In this document: in pieces, positions 1-10,500 of the stretch
Numbering within the stretch: position 1 is the first letter of the stretch
How the letters are laid out: each line of letters starts with the position of its first letter
Origin: Streptococcus mitis
GTDB taxonomy: Bacteria; Bacillota; Bacilli; Lactobacillales; Streptococcaceae
NCBI RefSeq assembly: GCF_000722695.1
Contig: NZ_JPFU01000013.1
Coordinates: forward strand, 1 to 64,000
Length of the DNA stretch: 64,000 nt
Reading direction: 5' to 3'
Notes under the pieces: generated by a model
Database searches by the model: none
Seen by the model: only the letters and a program-made list of their open reading frames with translations
Told to the model about the DNA's origin: nothing
Position numbers and translations under genes: made by a program

Positions 1-345
1 GGATGCAATACTGAGTGGACGAATGAATTTCTACGGCAAGTCTCACAAGCTTATCCAGATGACTATATGTTACTTGTAATGGATAATGCTATATGGCATA
101 AATCAAGTACCTTGGAGATTCCAAGTAATATTGACTTGGCTTTTATCCCACCTTATACACCAGAAATGAACCCTATTGAACAAGTCTGGAAAGAAATTCG
201 AAAACGAGGTTTTAAAAATAAGGCTTTCCCAACATTGGAAGCTGTCATTGATAAGCTTCAAGAAGTTATTCAAGGATTGGAAAAAAATGTTTTAAAGTCC
301 ACTGTCAGCAGACAGTGGACAAGGTTGCTTTTTGAATATAATTGA
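1..345 (+). mobile_element. IS630-family transposase, C-terminal fragment (5' cut by window)
   Basis: The reading frame is open from base 1 to the TGA at 343-345, so the gene begins outside the window. The visible part carries the end of the DDE (RNase H-fold) domain of IS630/Tc1 transposases: a VMDNAIWHKS strand with the second acidic residue and the PPYTPEMNPIEQVWKEIRKR block with the final Glu. This is the signature of the C-terminal half of IS630-Spn1-type elements, which insert at TA. Whether the element is complete cannot be judged because the N-terminal half lies upstream. No gene of the following operon depends on it. Confidence 0.85.
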
Positions 346-470
346 GTATTAGCTGGTGACAGAAAAGATCTTTTAAATACAGGCTAATTTAATTTGCGTA
401 GCAGAAATCATACAAATAAAATGGATTATAGTACAATAGGATAAGAAATCTTAAGAAAGTTGGTTCATTA

Positions 471-1178
471 TTGGAAACGATAGTATTTTCAATCTCCGTT
501 TTTCTAGCAGGGGTCTTGTCTTTCTTTTCCCCTTGTATTTTTCCTCTGTTACCAGTTTATACTGGAATTTTGCTGGATGATCAGGAAAGCGCAAAAAGTT
601 TTTCTTTGTTTGGGAGAAAGGTTCTCTGGTCAGGTTTGATTCGGACGCTTTGCTTTATCGCAGGTATCTCTCTCATTTTCTTTATTCTAGGCTTTGGTGC
701 AGGTTACTTTGGTAATATTCTCTATGCAAATTGGTTTCGATATGTTATGGGAACAATTATTATCATTTTGGGACTTCACCAGATGGAAATTTTTCATTTT
801 AAGAAATTAGAGATTCAAAAAAGCTTTACTTTCAAGAAATCAGCAGCCAATCGTTATTGGTCAGCATTTTTACTTGGTATTACCTTTAGCTTTGGTTGGA
901 CGCCTTGTATTGGTCCAGTTTTAAGTTCTGTTTTAGCGCTTGCGGCTTCTGGAGGCAATGGCGCCTGGCAAGGAGCTATCTATACTCTTATTTACACTCT
1001 GGGGATGGCCATTCCTTTCTTGGTCTTGGCTCTAGCTTCTGGTGTAGTGATGCCTTATTTTAGTAAACTCAAGCGTCATATGATGCTTCTGAAGAAAATT
1101 GGTGGTTTCCTTATTATTTTAATGGGAATTTTGTTACTATTAGGACAAGTAAATGTTCTAGCTGGAATTTTTGAATAA
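471..1178 (+). CDS. ccdA: CcdA-type thiol-disulfide transmembrane electron carrier
   Basis: Integral membrane protein of 235 aa with about six hydrophobic segments. It passes electrons from cytoplasmic thioredoxin across the membrane to an extracytoplasmic thioredoxin-like partner. The two conserved CcdA cysteines are visible at C22 (FSPCIFPLLPVY) and C146 (FGWTPCIGPV). The start is a TTG; no ATG lies nearby in frame and the N-terminal hydrophobic segment begins at once. It ends 11 bp before a TlpA-like lipoprotein gene, its expected partner. In pneumococcus the matching pair is CcdA2-Etrx2, which supports surface methionine sulfoxide reductase (known biology). The assignment to the '2' paralogue rests on the neighbouring permease and adcAII. 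Confidence 0.9.
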   Translation: METIVFSISVFLAGVLSFFSPCIFPLLPVYTGILLDDQESAKSFSLFGRKVLWSGLIRTLCFIAGISLIFFILGFGAGYFGNILYANWFRYVMGTIIIILGLHQMEIFHFKKLEIQKSFTFKKSAANRYWSAFLLGITFSFGWTPCIGPVLSSVLALAASGGNGAWQGAIYTLIYTLGMAIPFLVLALASGVVMPYFSKLKRHMMLLKKIGGFLIILMGILLLLGQVNVLAGIFE

Positions 1179-1189
1179 AGGAGAAAAAG

Positions 1190-1756
1190 ATGAAAAAAGT
1201 AATGTTTGCTGGCTTAAGCCTCTTGTCATTAGTTGTATTGATGGCCTGTGGTAAGGAAGAGACTAAAAAGAGTCAAGCACCACAACAAGCCCCAAAACAG
1301 CAGCAACAAGCGCCTGTACAACAAATTGCTGTTGGAAAAGAAGCTCCAGACTTCACCTTGCAATCCATGGATGGTAAAGAAGTTAAGTTATCTGATTATA
1401 AGGGTAAAAAAGTCTACTTAAAGTTTTGGGCTTCATGGTGTGGTCCATGTAAAAAAAGTATGCCTGAGTTGATGGAATTAGCTGCGAAACCAGATCGTGA
1501 TTTCGAAATTCTTAGTGTCATTGCACCAGGAATTCAAGGTGAAAAAACTGTTGAGCAATTCCCACAATGGTTCCAAGATCAAGGTTATAAGGATATCCCA
1601 GTACTTTATGATACCAAAGCAACTATCTTCCAAACTTATCAAATTCGAAGCATTCCTACAGAATACCTGATTGATAGTCAAGGAAAGATTGGAAAGATTC
1701 AATTTGGTGTTATCAGTAATGCGGATGCAGAAGCAGCCTTTAAAGAAATGAACTAG
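1190..1756 (+). CDS. etrx2: Extracellular thioredoxin-like lipoprotein (Etrx2/TlpA type)
   Basis: Lipoprotein of 188 aa. The signal peptide ends in a lipobox LMAC with C20 as the lipidated residue. A Pro/Gln-rich linker (about 25-45) is followed by a TlpA/ResA-like thioredoxin fold. The redox motif WCGPC is at 83-87 (C84, C87) and the cis-proline is in SIPTEYL near 156. It should be reduced by the CcdA protein encoded 11 bp upstream and pass electrons to MsrA/B-type surface repair enzymes. No msrAB gene follows here. The RBS AAAGGAG is clear. A strong terminator (1765-1798) ends the two-gene operon. Confidence 0.88.
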   Translation: MKKVMFAGLSLLSLVVLMACGKEETKKSQAPQQAPKQQQQAPVQQIAVGKEAPDFTLQSMDGKEVKLSDYKGKKVYLKFWASWCGPCKKSMPELMELAAKPDRDFEILSVIAPGIQGEKTVEQFPQWFQDQGYKDIPVLYDTKATIFQTYQIRSIPTEYLIDSQGKIGKIQFGVISNADAEAAFKEMN

Positions 1757-1764
1757 AATAGATA

Positions 1765-1798
1765 AAAATCTGATTACAAAAAGTAGTCAGATTTTTTT
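1765..1798 (+). terminator. Rho-independent terminator after ccdA-etrx2
   Basis: Nine-base stem AAAATCTGA / TCAGATTTT at 1765-1773 and 1787-1795, extended by a TAC/GTA pairing inside and followed by a T run. Confidence 0.85.
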
Positions 1799-1877
1799 AG
1801 AAAATTATTTTATAAATATTCACAAATTTCCTATATTTATGGTAAAATAGAATCATCATTTTATTTTGGAGTGAAAG

Positions 1878-3269
1878 ATGAATATATTTAGAACAAAGAA
1901 TGTAAGTTTGGATAAAACGGAGATGCACAGGCATTTGAAGTTATGGGATTTGATTTTGCTGGGTATCGGAGCCATGGTAGGGACAGGCGTCTTTACAATT
2001 ACAGGTACTGCAGCTGCAACGCTTGCTGGTCCAGCCCTAGTGATTTCAATCGTCATTTCTGCCTTGTGCGTGGGATTATCAGCCCTCTTTTTTGCAGAAT
2101 TTGCTTCACGAGTACCTGCTACAGGTGGTGCCTACAGCTATCTCTATGCTATCTTAGGAGAATTCCCTGCATGGTTGGCTGGCTGGTTAACCATGATGGA
2201 GTTCATGACAGCCATATCAGGTGTAGCTTCGGGTTGGGCAGCTTATTTTAAAGGCTTGCTCTCTCAATACGGGATAGCCCTTCCTCAGGCTTTAAATGGG
2301 ACCTTTAATCCTCAAGTAGGAACATTTGTTGATTTATTGCCTATTCTTGTTTTGGTCTTGGTGACCTCGCTTGTTTTACTCAATGCTAAAGCAGCCTTAC
2401 GCTTTAATTCAATTCTAGTTATTTTAAAATTTTCCGCTTTAGCCCTCTTTGTTTTAGTAGGAATTTGGCATATCAAACTTGATAATTGGAGCAATTTTGC
2501 TCCTTATGGTTTTGGACAAATATATGGCGCTAGTACTGGTATTATGGCTGGTGCCTCCTTAATGTTCTTCGGATTTTTAGGCTTCGAATCCATCTCTATG
2601 GCTGTAGATGAAGTCAAGACTCCTCAAAAAAATATTCCGAGAGGGATTGTCTTATCGCTTTCTATCGTAACCATTCTTTATGCTTTGGTGACTCTTGTTT
2701 TGACTGGTGTGGTTCACTATAGTCATCTAAATGTCGATGATGCCGTTGCCTTTGCCCTTCGTAGTGTTGGGATTAGTTGGGCAGCCAACTATGTGTCATT
2801 AGTGGCTATCTTGACCTTGATTACAGTTTGTATTTCGATGACCTATGCCCTATCGCGTATGATATACAGTTTAGCGCGTGACGGATTGATGCCTGGCGCC
2901 TTTAAGGAACTAACGCAGACAAGTAAGGTACCTAAAAATGCTACTATCTTGACGGGTCTAGCTTCAGCGGTAGCTGCAGGAATGTTTCCATTAGCTAGTA
3001 TTGCAGCCTTTTTAAATATTTGTACCCTTGCCTACTTGATTATGCTGGCTTATGGGCTGATTCGCTTACGGAAAGAAAAAGGGATGCCCAAAGCTGGAGA
3101 ATTTAAAACACCATTGGTCCCCCTGTTACCAATTTTATCAATCATCATTTGTTTGTCCTTTATGTTACAGTATAATATGGAAACTTGGATTGCTTTCCTA
3201 GTTGCATTGTTAGTAGGAAGTATGATTTACTTCACTTATGGCTATAAGCATTCTACTATAGAAGAATAA
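1878..3269 (+). CDS. APC-superfamily amino acid permease
   Basis: Membrane protein of 463 aa with about 12 hydrophobic segments. It belongs to the APC superfamily, cationic amino acid transporter (YfnA-like) branch. The N-terminal substrate-binding motif is present (GIGAMVGTGVFTITGTAAA, residues about 31-49), as is the FLGFESISMAVDEVKTPQKNIPRGI stretch near 236-260, typical of this branch. It probably imports a cationic or branched amino acid by proton symport; the substrate cannot be read from sequence. It is a single-gene unit with an RBS GGAG at 1867-1870 and its own terminator. The equivalent gene lies between etrx2 and adcAII in pneumococcus. Confidence 0.85.
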   Translation: MNIFRTKNVSLDKTEMHRHLKLWDLILLGIGAMVGTGVFTITGTAAATLAGPALVISIVISALCVGLSALFFAEFASRVPATGGAYSYLYAILGEFPAWLAGWLTMMEFMTAISGVASGWAAYFKGLLSQYGIALPQALNGTFNPQVGTFVDLLPILVLVLVTSLVLLNAKAALRFNSILVILKFSALALFVLVGIWHIKLDNWSNFAPYGFGQIYGASTGIMAGASLMFFGFLGFESISMAVDEVKTPQKNIPRGIVLSLSIVTILYALVTLVLTGVVHYSHLNVDDAVAFALRSVGISWAANYVSLVAILTLITVCISMTYALSRMIYSLARDGLMPGAFKELTQTSKVPKNATILTGLASAVAAGMFPLASIAAFLNICTLAYLIMLAYGLIRLRKEKGMPKAGEFKTPLVPLLPILSIIICLSFMLQYNMETWIAFLVALLVGSMIYFTYGYKHSTIEE

Positions 3270-3273
3270 AGTG

Positions 3274-3310
3274 AAAGTCTGTTGAGTTGTTGAAATTCAG
3301 CAGATTTTTA
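3274..3310 (+). terminator. Terminator after amino acid permease
   Basis: Stem AGTCTGTTGA / TCAGCAGATT (3276-3285 with 3297-3306, two G-U pairs), then TTTT. Confidence 0.75.
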
Positions 3311-3348
3311 TATGTGAAAGAAATTTTCAATTTTTTTCTAAAAATAGC

Positions 3349-3402
3349 TTGACAGATTAAATTTTTAGGAGTAGAATGTTTACCAGTTAATTAAATAGTT
3401 AA
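3349..3402 (+). promoter_or_regulatory. adcAII promoter with tandem AdcR-like sites
   Basis: Promoter TTGACA (3349-3354), 17-bp spacer, TAGAAT (3372-3377). Two 12-mers resembling the AdcR consensus TTAACYRGTTAA sit directly behind the -10: TTTACCAGTTAA at 3379-3390 and TTAAATAGTTAA at 3391-3402, each with one mismatch and head to tail without a gap. Binding here would cover the transcription start and block transcription when zinc is plentiful (known AdcR behaviour; site call inferred). Confidence 0.85.
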
Positions 3403-3412
3403 GGGGTTATCC

Positions 3413-4330
3413 ATGAAAAAACAAAGTTTATTTTTAGTATTGTTAAGTGTCTTTCTTTTGTGTTTAGGGGCTTGTGGTCAAAAGGAAAGCCAGACAGGGA
3501 AAGGGATGAAAATTGTGACCAGTTTCTATCCTATCTACGCTATGGTTAAGGAAGTATCTGGTGACTTGAATGATGTTCGGATGATTCAGTCAAGTAGTGG
3601 GATTCACTCCTTTGAACCTTCAGCAAATGACATCGCGGCCATCTATGATGCAGACGTCTTTGTTTATCATTCTCATACGCTCGAATCTTGGGCAGGAAGT
3701 CTGGATCCCAATCTTAAAAAATCCAAAGTTAAGGTTTTAGAGGCTTCTGAAGGAATGACATTAGACCGCGTTCCAGGGCTAGAAGATGTGGAAGCAGGTA
3801 ATGGAGTTGATGAAAAAACGCTCTATGACCCTCATACTTGGCTAGATCCTGAAAAAGCTGGCGAAGAAGCTCAGATTATCGCTGATAAACTTTCAGAGGT
3901 GGATAGTGAGCATAAAGAAACTTATCAGAAAAATGCGCAAGCCTTTATCAAAAAAGCTCAAGAATTGACTAAGAAATTCCAGCCTAAATTTGAAAAAGCG
4001 ACTCAAAAAACATTTGTAACACAACATACAGCCTTTTCTTATCTTGCTAAGAGATTTGGATTAAATCAACTTGGAATCGCTGGTATCTCTCCTGAACAAG
4101 AACCAAGTCCACGACAACTTACAGAAATTCAGGAATTTGTTAAAACCTATAAGGTTAAGACGATTTTTACAGAAAGTAACGCTTCTTCCAAAGTAGCTGA
4201 AACTCTTGTCAAATCAACAGGTGTGGGTCTTAAAACTCTAAATCCTTTAGAGGCAGACCCACAAAATGACAAGACTTACCTAGAAAACCTTGAAGAAAAT
4301 ATGAGTGTTCTAGCAGAAGAATTAAAGTGA
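3413..4330 (+). CDS. adcAII: Zinc-binding ABC lipoprotein AdcAII (Lmb family)
   Basis: Surface lipoprotein of 305 aa, cluster A-I metal-binding receptor that captures Zn(II) for the AdcCB permease encoded elsewhere. The lipobox is LGAC with C21. Expected zinc ligands are visible: H65 (GIHSFEPS), H141 (DPHTWLDP), H205 (TQHTAF) and an acidic residue E280 (NPLEAD). It lacks the long His-rich loop and C-terminal ZinT domain of AdcA, as expected for AdcAII. Only 7 bp separate it from the first pht gene, so the two are co-transcribed; Pht proteins are known to hand zinc to AdcAII. Expression is driven by the zinc-responsive promoter just upstream. Confidence 0.95.
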   Translation: MKKQSLFLVLLSVFLLCLGACGQKESQTGKGMKIVTSFYPIYAMVKEVSGDLNDVRMIQSSSGIHSFEPSANDIAAIYDADVFVYHSHTLESWAGSLDPNLKKSKVKVLEASEGMTLDRVPGLEDVEAGNGVDEKTLYDPHTWLDPEKAGEEAQIIADKLSEVDSEHKETYQKNAQAFIKKAQELTKKFQPKFEKATQKTFVTQHTAFSYLAKRFGLNQLGIAGISPEQEPSPRQLTEIQEFVKTYKVKTIFTESNASSKVAETLVKSTGVGLKTLNPLEADPQNDKTYLENLEENMSVLAEELK

Positions 4331-4337
4331 GAAAAGA

Positions 4338-7313
4338 ATGAAAATCAATAAAAAATATGTAGCAGGTTCAGTGGTAGTCCTTGCCCTAAGTGTTTGTTCC
4401 TATGAACTTGGACGGTACCAAGCTGGTCAAGTTAAGAAAGATTCTAATCGAGTTGCTTATATAGACGGTGATCAGGCTGGTCAAAAGGCAGAGAACTTGA
4501 CACCAGATGAAGTCAGTAAGAGAGAGGGAATCAACGCAGAACAAATCGTCATCAAGATCACGGATCAAGGTTATGTGACCTCTCATGGAGACCATTATCA
4601 CTACTATAATGGCAAGGTCCCTTATGACGCTATCATCAGTGAAGAACTGCTGATGAGAGATCCGAATTATCAGTTGAAGGATGCAGACATTGTCAATGAA
4701 ATCAAGGGTGGCTATGTGATTAAGGTAGACGGGAAATACTATGTTTACCTCAAGGATGCGGCCCATGCGGACAATATTCGGACAAAAGAAGAAATTAAAC
4801 GTCAGAAGCAGGAACACAGTAGTAATCATGGAGGTGGTTCTAATGATCAGGCGGTAGTTGCAGCCAGAGCGCAGGGACGCTATACAACGGATGATGGTTA
4901 TATCTTTAATGCATCTGATATCATTGAGGACACAGGGGATGCCTATATTGTCCCTCACGGCAATCACTTCCACTATATTCCTAAGAGTGATTTGTCTGCC
5001 AGTGAATTAGCTGCTGCCCAAGCCTTCCTATCTGGAAAAGGTGGTCAATTAAGTACGGTTGAATACCGTTCAAGCAGGGGAGAAACAAGATCTAGTGTGA
5101 GAACGAGTCAATCTGAGGCTCCTCAAGATTCTGCAACAACTCCTGAGAGTCAAAATGAGGATTTAGCTAATCTCCTTCAAGAATTGTACGCTTTGCCACT
5201 TAGCCAACGTCATGTGGAATCTGATGGATTGGTATTTGACCCAGCACAGATTACAAAACGTACTGCCAATGGTGTTGCAGTGCCTCATGGAGATCATTTC
5301 CATTTCATTCCTTATTCGCAAATGTCTGCTTTGGAAGAAAAATTGGCTCGAAATCTACCAATTGGAGGTCAGACAGTTCAAAGTCATACCGATAATCCGA
5401 AACCAAGCAGTCCTGAGAAACCAAGTTCAACGATTAAACCAAACTTTAATCTCAATACGCAAGCATCAAATCGAGGAACTGGAGGAGCCTATACAACAGA
5501 TGATGGGTATGTCTTTAGTCCGACAGATGTGATTGAAGATACAGGAGACGCTTTTGTTGTACCGCATGGCAATCATTTCCACTATATACCTAAGAGTGAT
5601 TTGTCTGCAGGAGAACTGGCTGCTGCCCAAGCCTATTGGAATGGGAAGCAGGGCTCACATTCTGCTACAAGTTCAAGTAAACCAAGTAGTGATAATGCTA
5701 AACCAGCCCAACCAAGTTTGACAGAGACTCCAAATCTGACTGTTACACCAACATATCATCAAAATCAAGGGGAAGATATCTCAACACTCTTACGTGAATT
5801 GTATGCCAAACCTTTGTCAGAACGACATGTGGAATCGGATGGCCTAGTATTTGATCCAGCACAAATCATCAAACGTACAGCTAATGGTGTCGCAGTGCCC
5901 CACGGAGACCATTATCACTTTATTCCTTATTCACAAATGTCCCCTTTGGAAGAAAAATTGGCTCGTATGATAGCTGTCAAGGGACAAAATGGCAGTGTCT
6001 TGCCAAGTGTTACTCCTTTGAAGTCAGCTCCTACTACCAAACCTCAAGCACCAGTGGAAAATAAACCGACTGAACTTGATGTCAATCAGATTGTTAGAAA
6101 AGTTGGCGACGGTTATATTTTCGAGGATAAGGGAGTCAGTCGTTATGTTCTAGCTAAAGACCTGGCTAAGGATAAGATTGACGCTATTGAAAATCTTTTA
6201 TCTAAGAAAACTCAAGAGACGCATTCCCTAGTTGCGAAGAAAGAAAATGTACCACCTAGGGACCAAGAATTTTATGATAAAGCATATAATTTATTGGCCG
6301 AGGCTCATAAAGCCTTGTCTGAAAATAAGGGTCGTACTTCTGATTTCCAAGCTTTAGACAAATTAGCAGAACGCTTGAATGATGAATCTTCTAATAAAGG
6401 AAAATTGGTAGATGATTTATTGGCATTCCTAGCACCAATTACCCATCCAGAACGACTTGGTAAGCCAAATTCTCAAATTGAATATACCGAAAACGAAGTT
6501 CGTATTGCTCAATTAGCTGATAAGTATACAACGTCAGATGGTTACATTTTTGACGAACATGATATTATCAGTGATGAAGGAGATGCCTATGTAACGCCTC
6601 ATATGGGCCATAGTCACTGGATTGGAAAAGACAGCCTTTCTGATAAGGAAAAAGCTGCGGCTCAATCTTATACTAAAGAAAAAGGTATTTTACCTCCATC
6701 TCCAGACGCAGATGCTCAAGCAAATCCAACTGGAGATAGTGCAGCGGCCATTTACAATCGTGTGAAAGGGGAAAAACGGATTCCTCTCGTACGACTTCCA
6801 TACATGGTAGAGCATACAGTTGAAGTTAAAAATGGGAATTTGATTATTCCTCACAAGGATCATTACCATAACATTAAATTTGCTTGGTTTGATGATCATT
6901 CATACAAAGCTCCAAATGGTTATACTCTAGAAGACTTATTTGCGACGATTAAGTACTATGTTGAACATCCTGATGAACGTCCACATTCTAATGACGGATG
7001 GGGAAATGCCAGCGAGCATGTCTTAGGTAAGAAAGACCACAGTGAAGATCCAAATAAGAACTTCAAAGCGGATGAAGAGCCAGTAGAGGAAACACCTGCT
7101 GAACCAGAAGTCCCTCAAGTAGAGACTGAAAAAGTAGAAGCAAAACTTAAAGAAGCAGAAGCTTTACTTGCTAAAGTAACGGATGCTAGTTTAAAAGCCA
7201 ATGCGACAGAAACTCTAACTGGTTTACGAAATAATTTGAGCCTCCAAACCATGGACAATAATGGTATCATGGCAGAAGCAGAAAAATTACTTGCGTTGTT
7301 AAAAAGAAAATAA
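4338..7313 (+). CDS. pht: Polyhistidine triad protein, array copy 1
   Basis: Surface protein of 991 aa, co-transcribed with adcAII. The signal-like N-terminus holds the LSVCSYEL motif typical of Pht proteins. Seven HxxHxH triads are present: HGDHYH, HGNHFH, HGDHFH, HGNHFH, HGDHYH, HMGHSH and HKDHYH. The first half contains a duplicated pair of modules, DDGYxF..DTGDA..HGNHFHYIPKSDLS and ELYA.PLS.RHVESDGLVFDPAQI, with Pro/Ser linkers between. This explains the length, above the roughly 800-850 aa of pneumococcal PhtA/B/D. The C-terminal half is PhtD/PhtA-like and ends in an Ala/Glu-rich helical tail. Triads bind zinc; the proteins act in zinc scavenging and adhesion (known). Copies 2 and 3 are near-identical over the first 550 aa. 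Confidence 0.93.
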   Translation: MKINKKYVAGSVVVLALSVCSYELGRYQAGQVKKDSNRVAYIDGDQAGQKAENLTPDEVSKREGINAEQIVIKITDQGYVTSHGDHYHYYNGKVPYDAIISEELLMRDPNYQLKDADIVNEIKGGYVIKVDGKYYVYLKDAAHADNIRTKEEIKRQKQEHSSNHGGGSNDQAVVAARAQGRYTTDDGYIFNASDIIEDTGDAYIVPHGNHFHYIPKSDLSASELAAAQAFLSGKGGQLSTVEYRSSRGETRSSVRTSQSEAPQDSATTPESQNEDLANLLQELYALPLSQRHVESDGLVFDPAQITKRTANGVAVPHGDHFHFIPYSQMSALEEKLARNLPIGGQTVQSHTDNPKPSSPEKPSSTIKPNFNLNTQASNRGTGGAYTTDDGYVFSPTDVIEDTGDAFVVPHGNHFHYIPKSDLSAGELAAAQAYWNGKQGSHSATSSSKPSSDNAKPAQPSLTETPNLTVTPTYHQNQGEDISTLLRELYAKPLSERHVESDGLVFDPAQIIKRTANGVAVPHGDHYHFIPYSQMSPLEEKLARMIAVKGQNGSVLPSVTPLKSAPTTKPQAPVENKPTELDVNQIVRKVGDGYIFEDKGVSRYVLAKDLAKDKIDAIENLLSKKTQETHSLVAKKENVPPRDQEFYDKAYNLLAEAHKALSENKGRTSDFQALDKLAERLNDESSNKGKLVDDLLAFLAPITHPERLGKPNSQIEYTENEVRIAQLADKYTTSDGYIFDEHDIISDEGDAYVTPHMGHSHWIGKDSLSDKEKAAAQSYTKEKGILPPSPDADAQANPTGDSAAAIYNRVKGEKRIPLVRLPYMVEHTVEVKNGNLIIPHKDHYHNIKFAWFDDHSYKAPNGYTLEDLFATIKYYVEHPDERPHSNDGWGNASEHVLGKKDHSEDPNKNFKADEEPVEETPAEPEVPQVETEKVEAKLKEAEALLAKVTDASLKANATETLTGLRNNLSLQTMDNNGIMAEAEKLLALLKRK

Positions 7314-7356
7314 TCCTCCATCTGTAAGTAAGGAAAAAATAAACTAATGAAAAATG

Positions 7357-7387
7357 AAAGTCTCGATAAAGAGGCTTTTATTTTTAT
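7357..7387 (+). terminator. Terminator after pht copy 1
   Basis: Stem AAAGTCTC (7357-7364) with GAGGCTTT (7371-7378), then TTATTTTTATT. The same hairpin recurs after copy 2, as part of the duplicated intergenic unit. Confidence 0.8.
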
Positions 7388-7407
7388 TATGTGGATATGT
7401 AAAATTC

Positions 7408-7461
7408 TTGACAATCGATATTAAAAAGAGTAAAATATTAACTAGTTAATTAACTGGTTTA
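7408..7461 (+). promoter_or_regulatory. Promoter of pht copy 2 with tandem AdcR-like sites
   Basis: TTGACA (7408-7413), 17-bp spacer, TAAAAT (7431-7436). A perfect palindrome TTAACTAGTTAA lies at 7438-7449, followed without gap by TTAACTGGTTTA at 7450-7461 (one mismatch to the AdcR consensus). Confidence 0.88.
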
Positions 7462-7504
7462 TTATTTTTTAGTGAATCAAATAGAGTTAAGAAAAGAGGA
7501 AAGA

Positions 7505-10500
7505 ATGAAAATCAATAAAAAATATCTAGCTGGATCAGCAACTGCACTTGTTTTAAGTGTCTGTGCTTATGAACTAGGTTTGCATCAAGCTCAAACTGTA
7601 AAAGAAAATAACCGTGTTTCCTACATCGATGGCAACCAACCAAGCCAAAAGGCAGAGAACTTGACACCAGATGAAGTCAGTAAAAGAGAGGGAATCAACA
7701 CCGAACAAATCGTCATCAAGATTACGGATCAAGGTTATGTGACCTCTCATGGAGACCATTATCATTACTATAATGGCAAGGTTCCTTATGATGCCATCAT
7801 CAGTGAAGAACTGCTGATGAAAGATCCGAATTATCAGTTGAAGGATTCAGATATTGTTAATGAAATCAAGGGTGGCTATGTGATTAAGGTAGATGGGAAA
7901 TACTATGTCTACCTCAAGGATGCGGCTCATGCGGACAATATTCGGACAAAAGAAGAGATTAAACGTCAGAAGCAGGAACATAGTCATAATCATAATGCAA
8001 GCACAGATAATGCTGTTGCTGCAGCTAGAGCCCAAGGACGCTATACAACGGATGACGGGTATATATTTAATGCATCTGATATCATAGAAGATACAGGTGA
8101 CGCTTATATCGTTCCTCATGGCAATCACTTCCACTATATTCCTAAGAGTGACTTGTCTGCTAGTGAATTAGCTGCAGCCCAAGCCTTCTTATCTGGAAAA
8201 GGTGGTCAATTAAGTACCGTTGAATACCGGTCGAGCAGAGGTGAAACAAGATCTGGTGTGAGAACGAGTCAAGCTGAGACTCCTCAAGATTCTGCAACAA
8301 CTCCTGAGAGTCAAAATGAGGACTTGGATAGTCTCCTTCAAGAATTGTACGCTTTGCCACTTAGCCAACGTCATGTGGAGTCTGATGGATTAGTATTTGA
8401 CCCAGCACAGATTACAAAACGTACAGCCAATGGTGTGGCAGTGCCTCACGGAGATCATTTCCATTTCATTCCTTATTCGCAAATGTCTGCTTTGGAAGAA
8501 AAATTGGCTCGAAATCTGCCAATTGGAGGTCAGCCTGTTCAAAGTCATTCTGACAATACGAAACCAAGCAGTACAGATAAAACAAGTTCAACCATTAAAC
8601 CAAACTTTAATCTCAATACGCAGGCACCAAATCGAGGAACTGGAGGCGCTTATACAACGGATGATGGGTATGTCTTTAGTCCGTCAGATGTGATTGAAGA
8701 TACAGGTGATGCTTTTGTTGTACCGCATGGCAATCATTTCCACTATATTCCTAAGAGTGATTTGTCAGCAGGAGAATTAGCTGCAGCCCAAGCTTATTGG
8801 AATGGTAAACAGGGTTCACATTCTTCTACAAGTTCAAGTAAACCAAGTAGTGATAATGTTAATCCAGCTCAACCAAGTTTGACAGAGACTCCAAACTTGA
8901 CTGTCACACCAACATATCATCAAAATCAAGGGGAAGATATTCCAACACTTTTAAGTGAATTGTATGCCAAACCTTTATCAGAACGCCATGTGGAATCGGA
9001 TGGTCTAGTCTTTGATCCAGCACAAATTATCAAACGTACAGCTAATGGTGTGGCAGTACCCCACGGAGATCATTATCACTTTATCCCTTATTCACAAATG
9101 TCACCGCTGGAAGAAAAATTGGCTCGTATGGTGGCTGTCAAAGGACAAAATGGCGGTGTCTTGCCAAGTGTTACTCCTCTGAAGCCAGCGCCTACTACCA
9201 AACCTCTAGCACCAGTGGAAAATAAACCGACTGAACTTGATGCCAACCAGGTTGTTAGAAAAGTTGGCGACGGTTATATTTTCGAGGATAAGGGAGTCAG
9301 TCGTTATGTTCTAGCTAAAGACCTGGCTAAGGATAAGATTGATGCTATTGAAAATCTCTTATCTAAGAAAACTCAAGAGACACACGCTCTAGTTGCGAAG
9401 AAAGAAAATGTCGCTCCTCGTGACCAAGAATTTTATGATAAAGCATATAATTTATTAGCCGAGGCTCATAAAGTCTTGTCTGAAAATAAGGGTCGTACTT
9501 CTGATTTTCAAGCCTTAGAAAAATTAGCAGAACGCTTGAATGATGAATCTTCTAATAAAGGAAAATTGGTAGATGATTTATTGGCATTCCTAGCACCAAT
9601 TACCCATCCAGAACGACTTGGCAAACCAAATTCTCAGATTGCTTATACAGACGATGAAATTAAATTAGCGAAATTAGCAGGTAAGTATACAACAGAGGAT
9701 GGCTATATCTTTGACACTCGTGATATTACCAGTGATGAGGGAGATGCTTATGTAACACCTCATATGACCCATAGCCATTGGATTAAGAAAGATAGTTTGT
9801 CTGAAGCTGAAAGAGTGGCAGCTCAGGCTTATGCTAAAGAGAAAGGTTTAACGCCTCCTTCAACAGATAATCAGGGTTCAGGAAATACTGAGGTTAAAGG
9901 AGTAGAAGCAATCTATAATAAAGTGAAAGCAGCTAAGAAGGTTCCACTTGATCATATTCCTTACAATCTACAACATACTGTTGAAGTTAAAAATGGTAGC
10001 TTAATTATACCTCATTACGACCATTACCATAACATTAAATTTGGGTGGTTTGACGAAGGACTTTATGAGGCACCTAAAGGCTATAGTTTAGAGGATCTCT
10101 TTGCGACTGTAAAATACTATGTAGAACATCCAAACGAACGTCCGTATTCAGATAATGGATGGGGAAACGCAAGTGACCATGTTCGTAAAAATAAAGCAGA
10201 CAAAGATAGTAAACATGACGAAGAAAAGGAAGAACATCATGAAGCAGATGAGTCAACTCCTCCTGAATCTAATGAAAAGGAGAATCACTCAAGTTTGAGC
10301 CCCTCAGTAGATAATCTTTATAAACCAAGCACTGATGAAAAAGATAAAAAGGAAGAAGTTAAAGATACAGCAGATGAAGCTGAAGTCCCTCAAGTAGAGA
10401 CTGAAAAAGTAGAAGCCAAACTCAAAGAAGCAGAAGCTTTACTTGCTAAAGTAACAGATACTAGTCTGAAAGCTACTGCAACAGAAACCCTAGCTGGTTT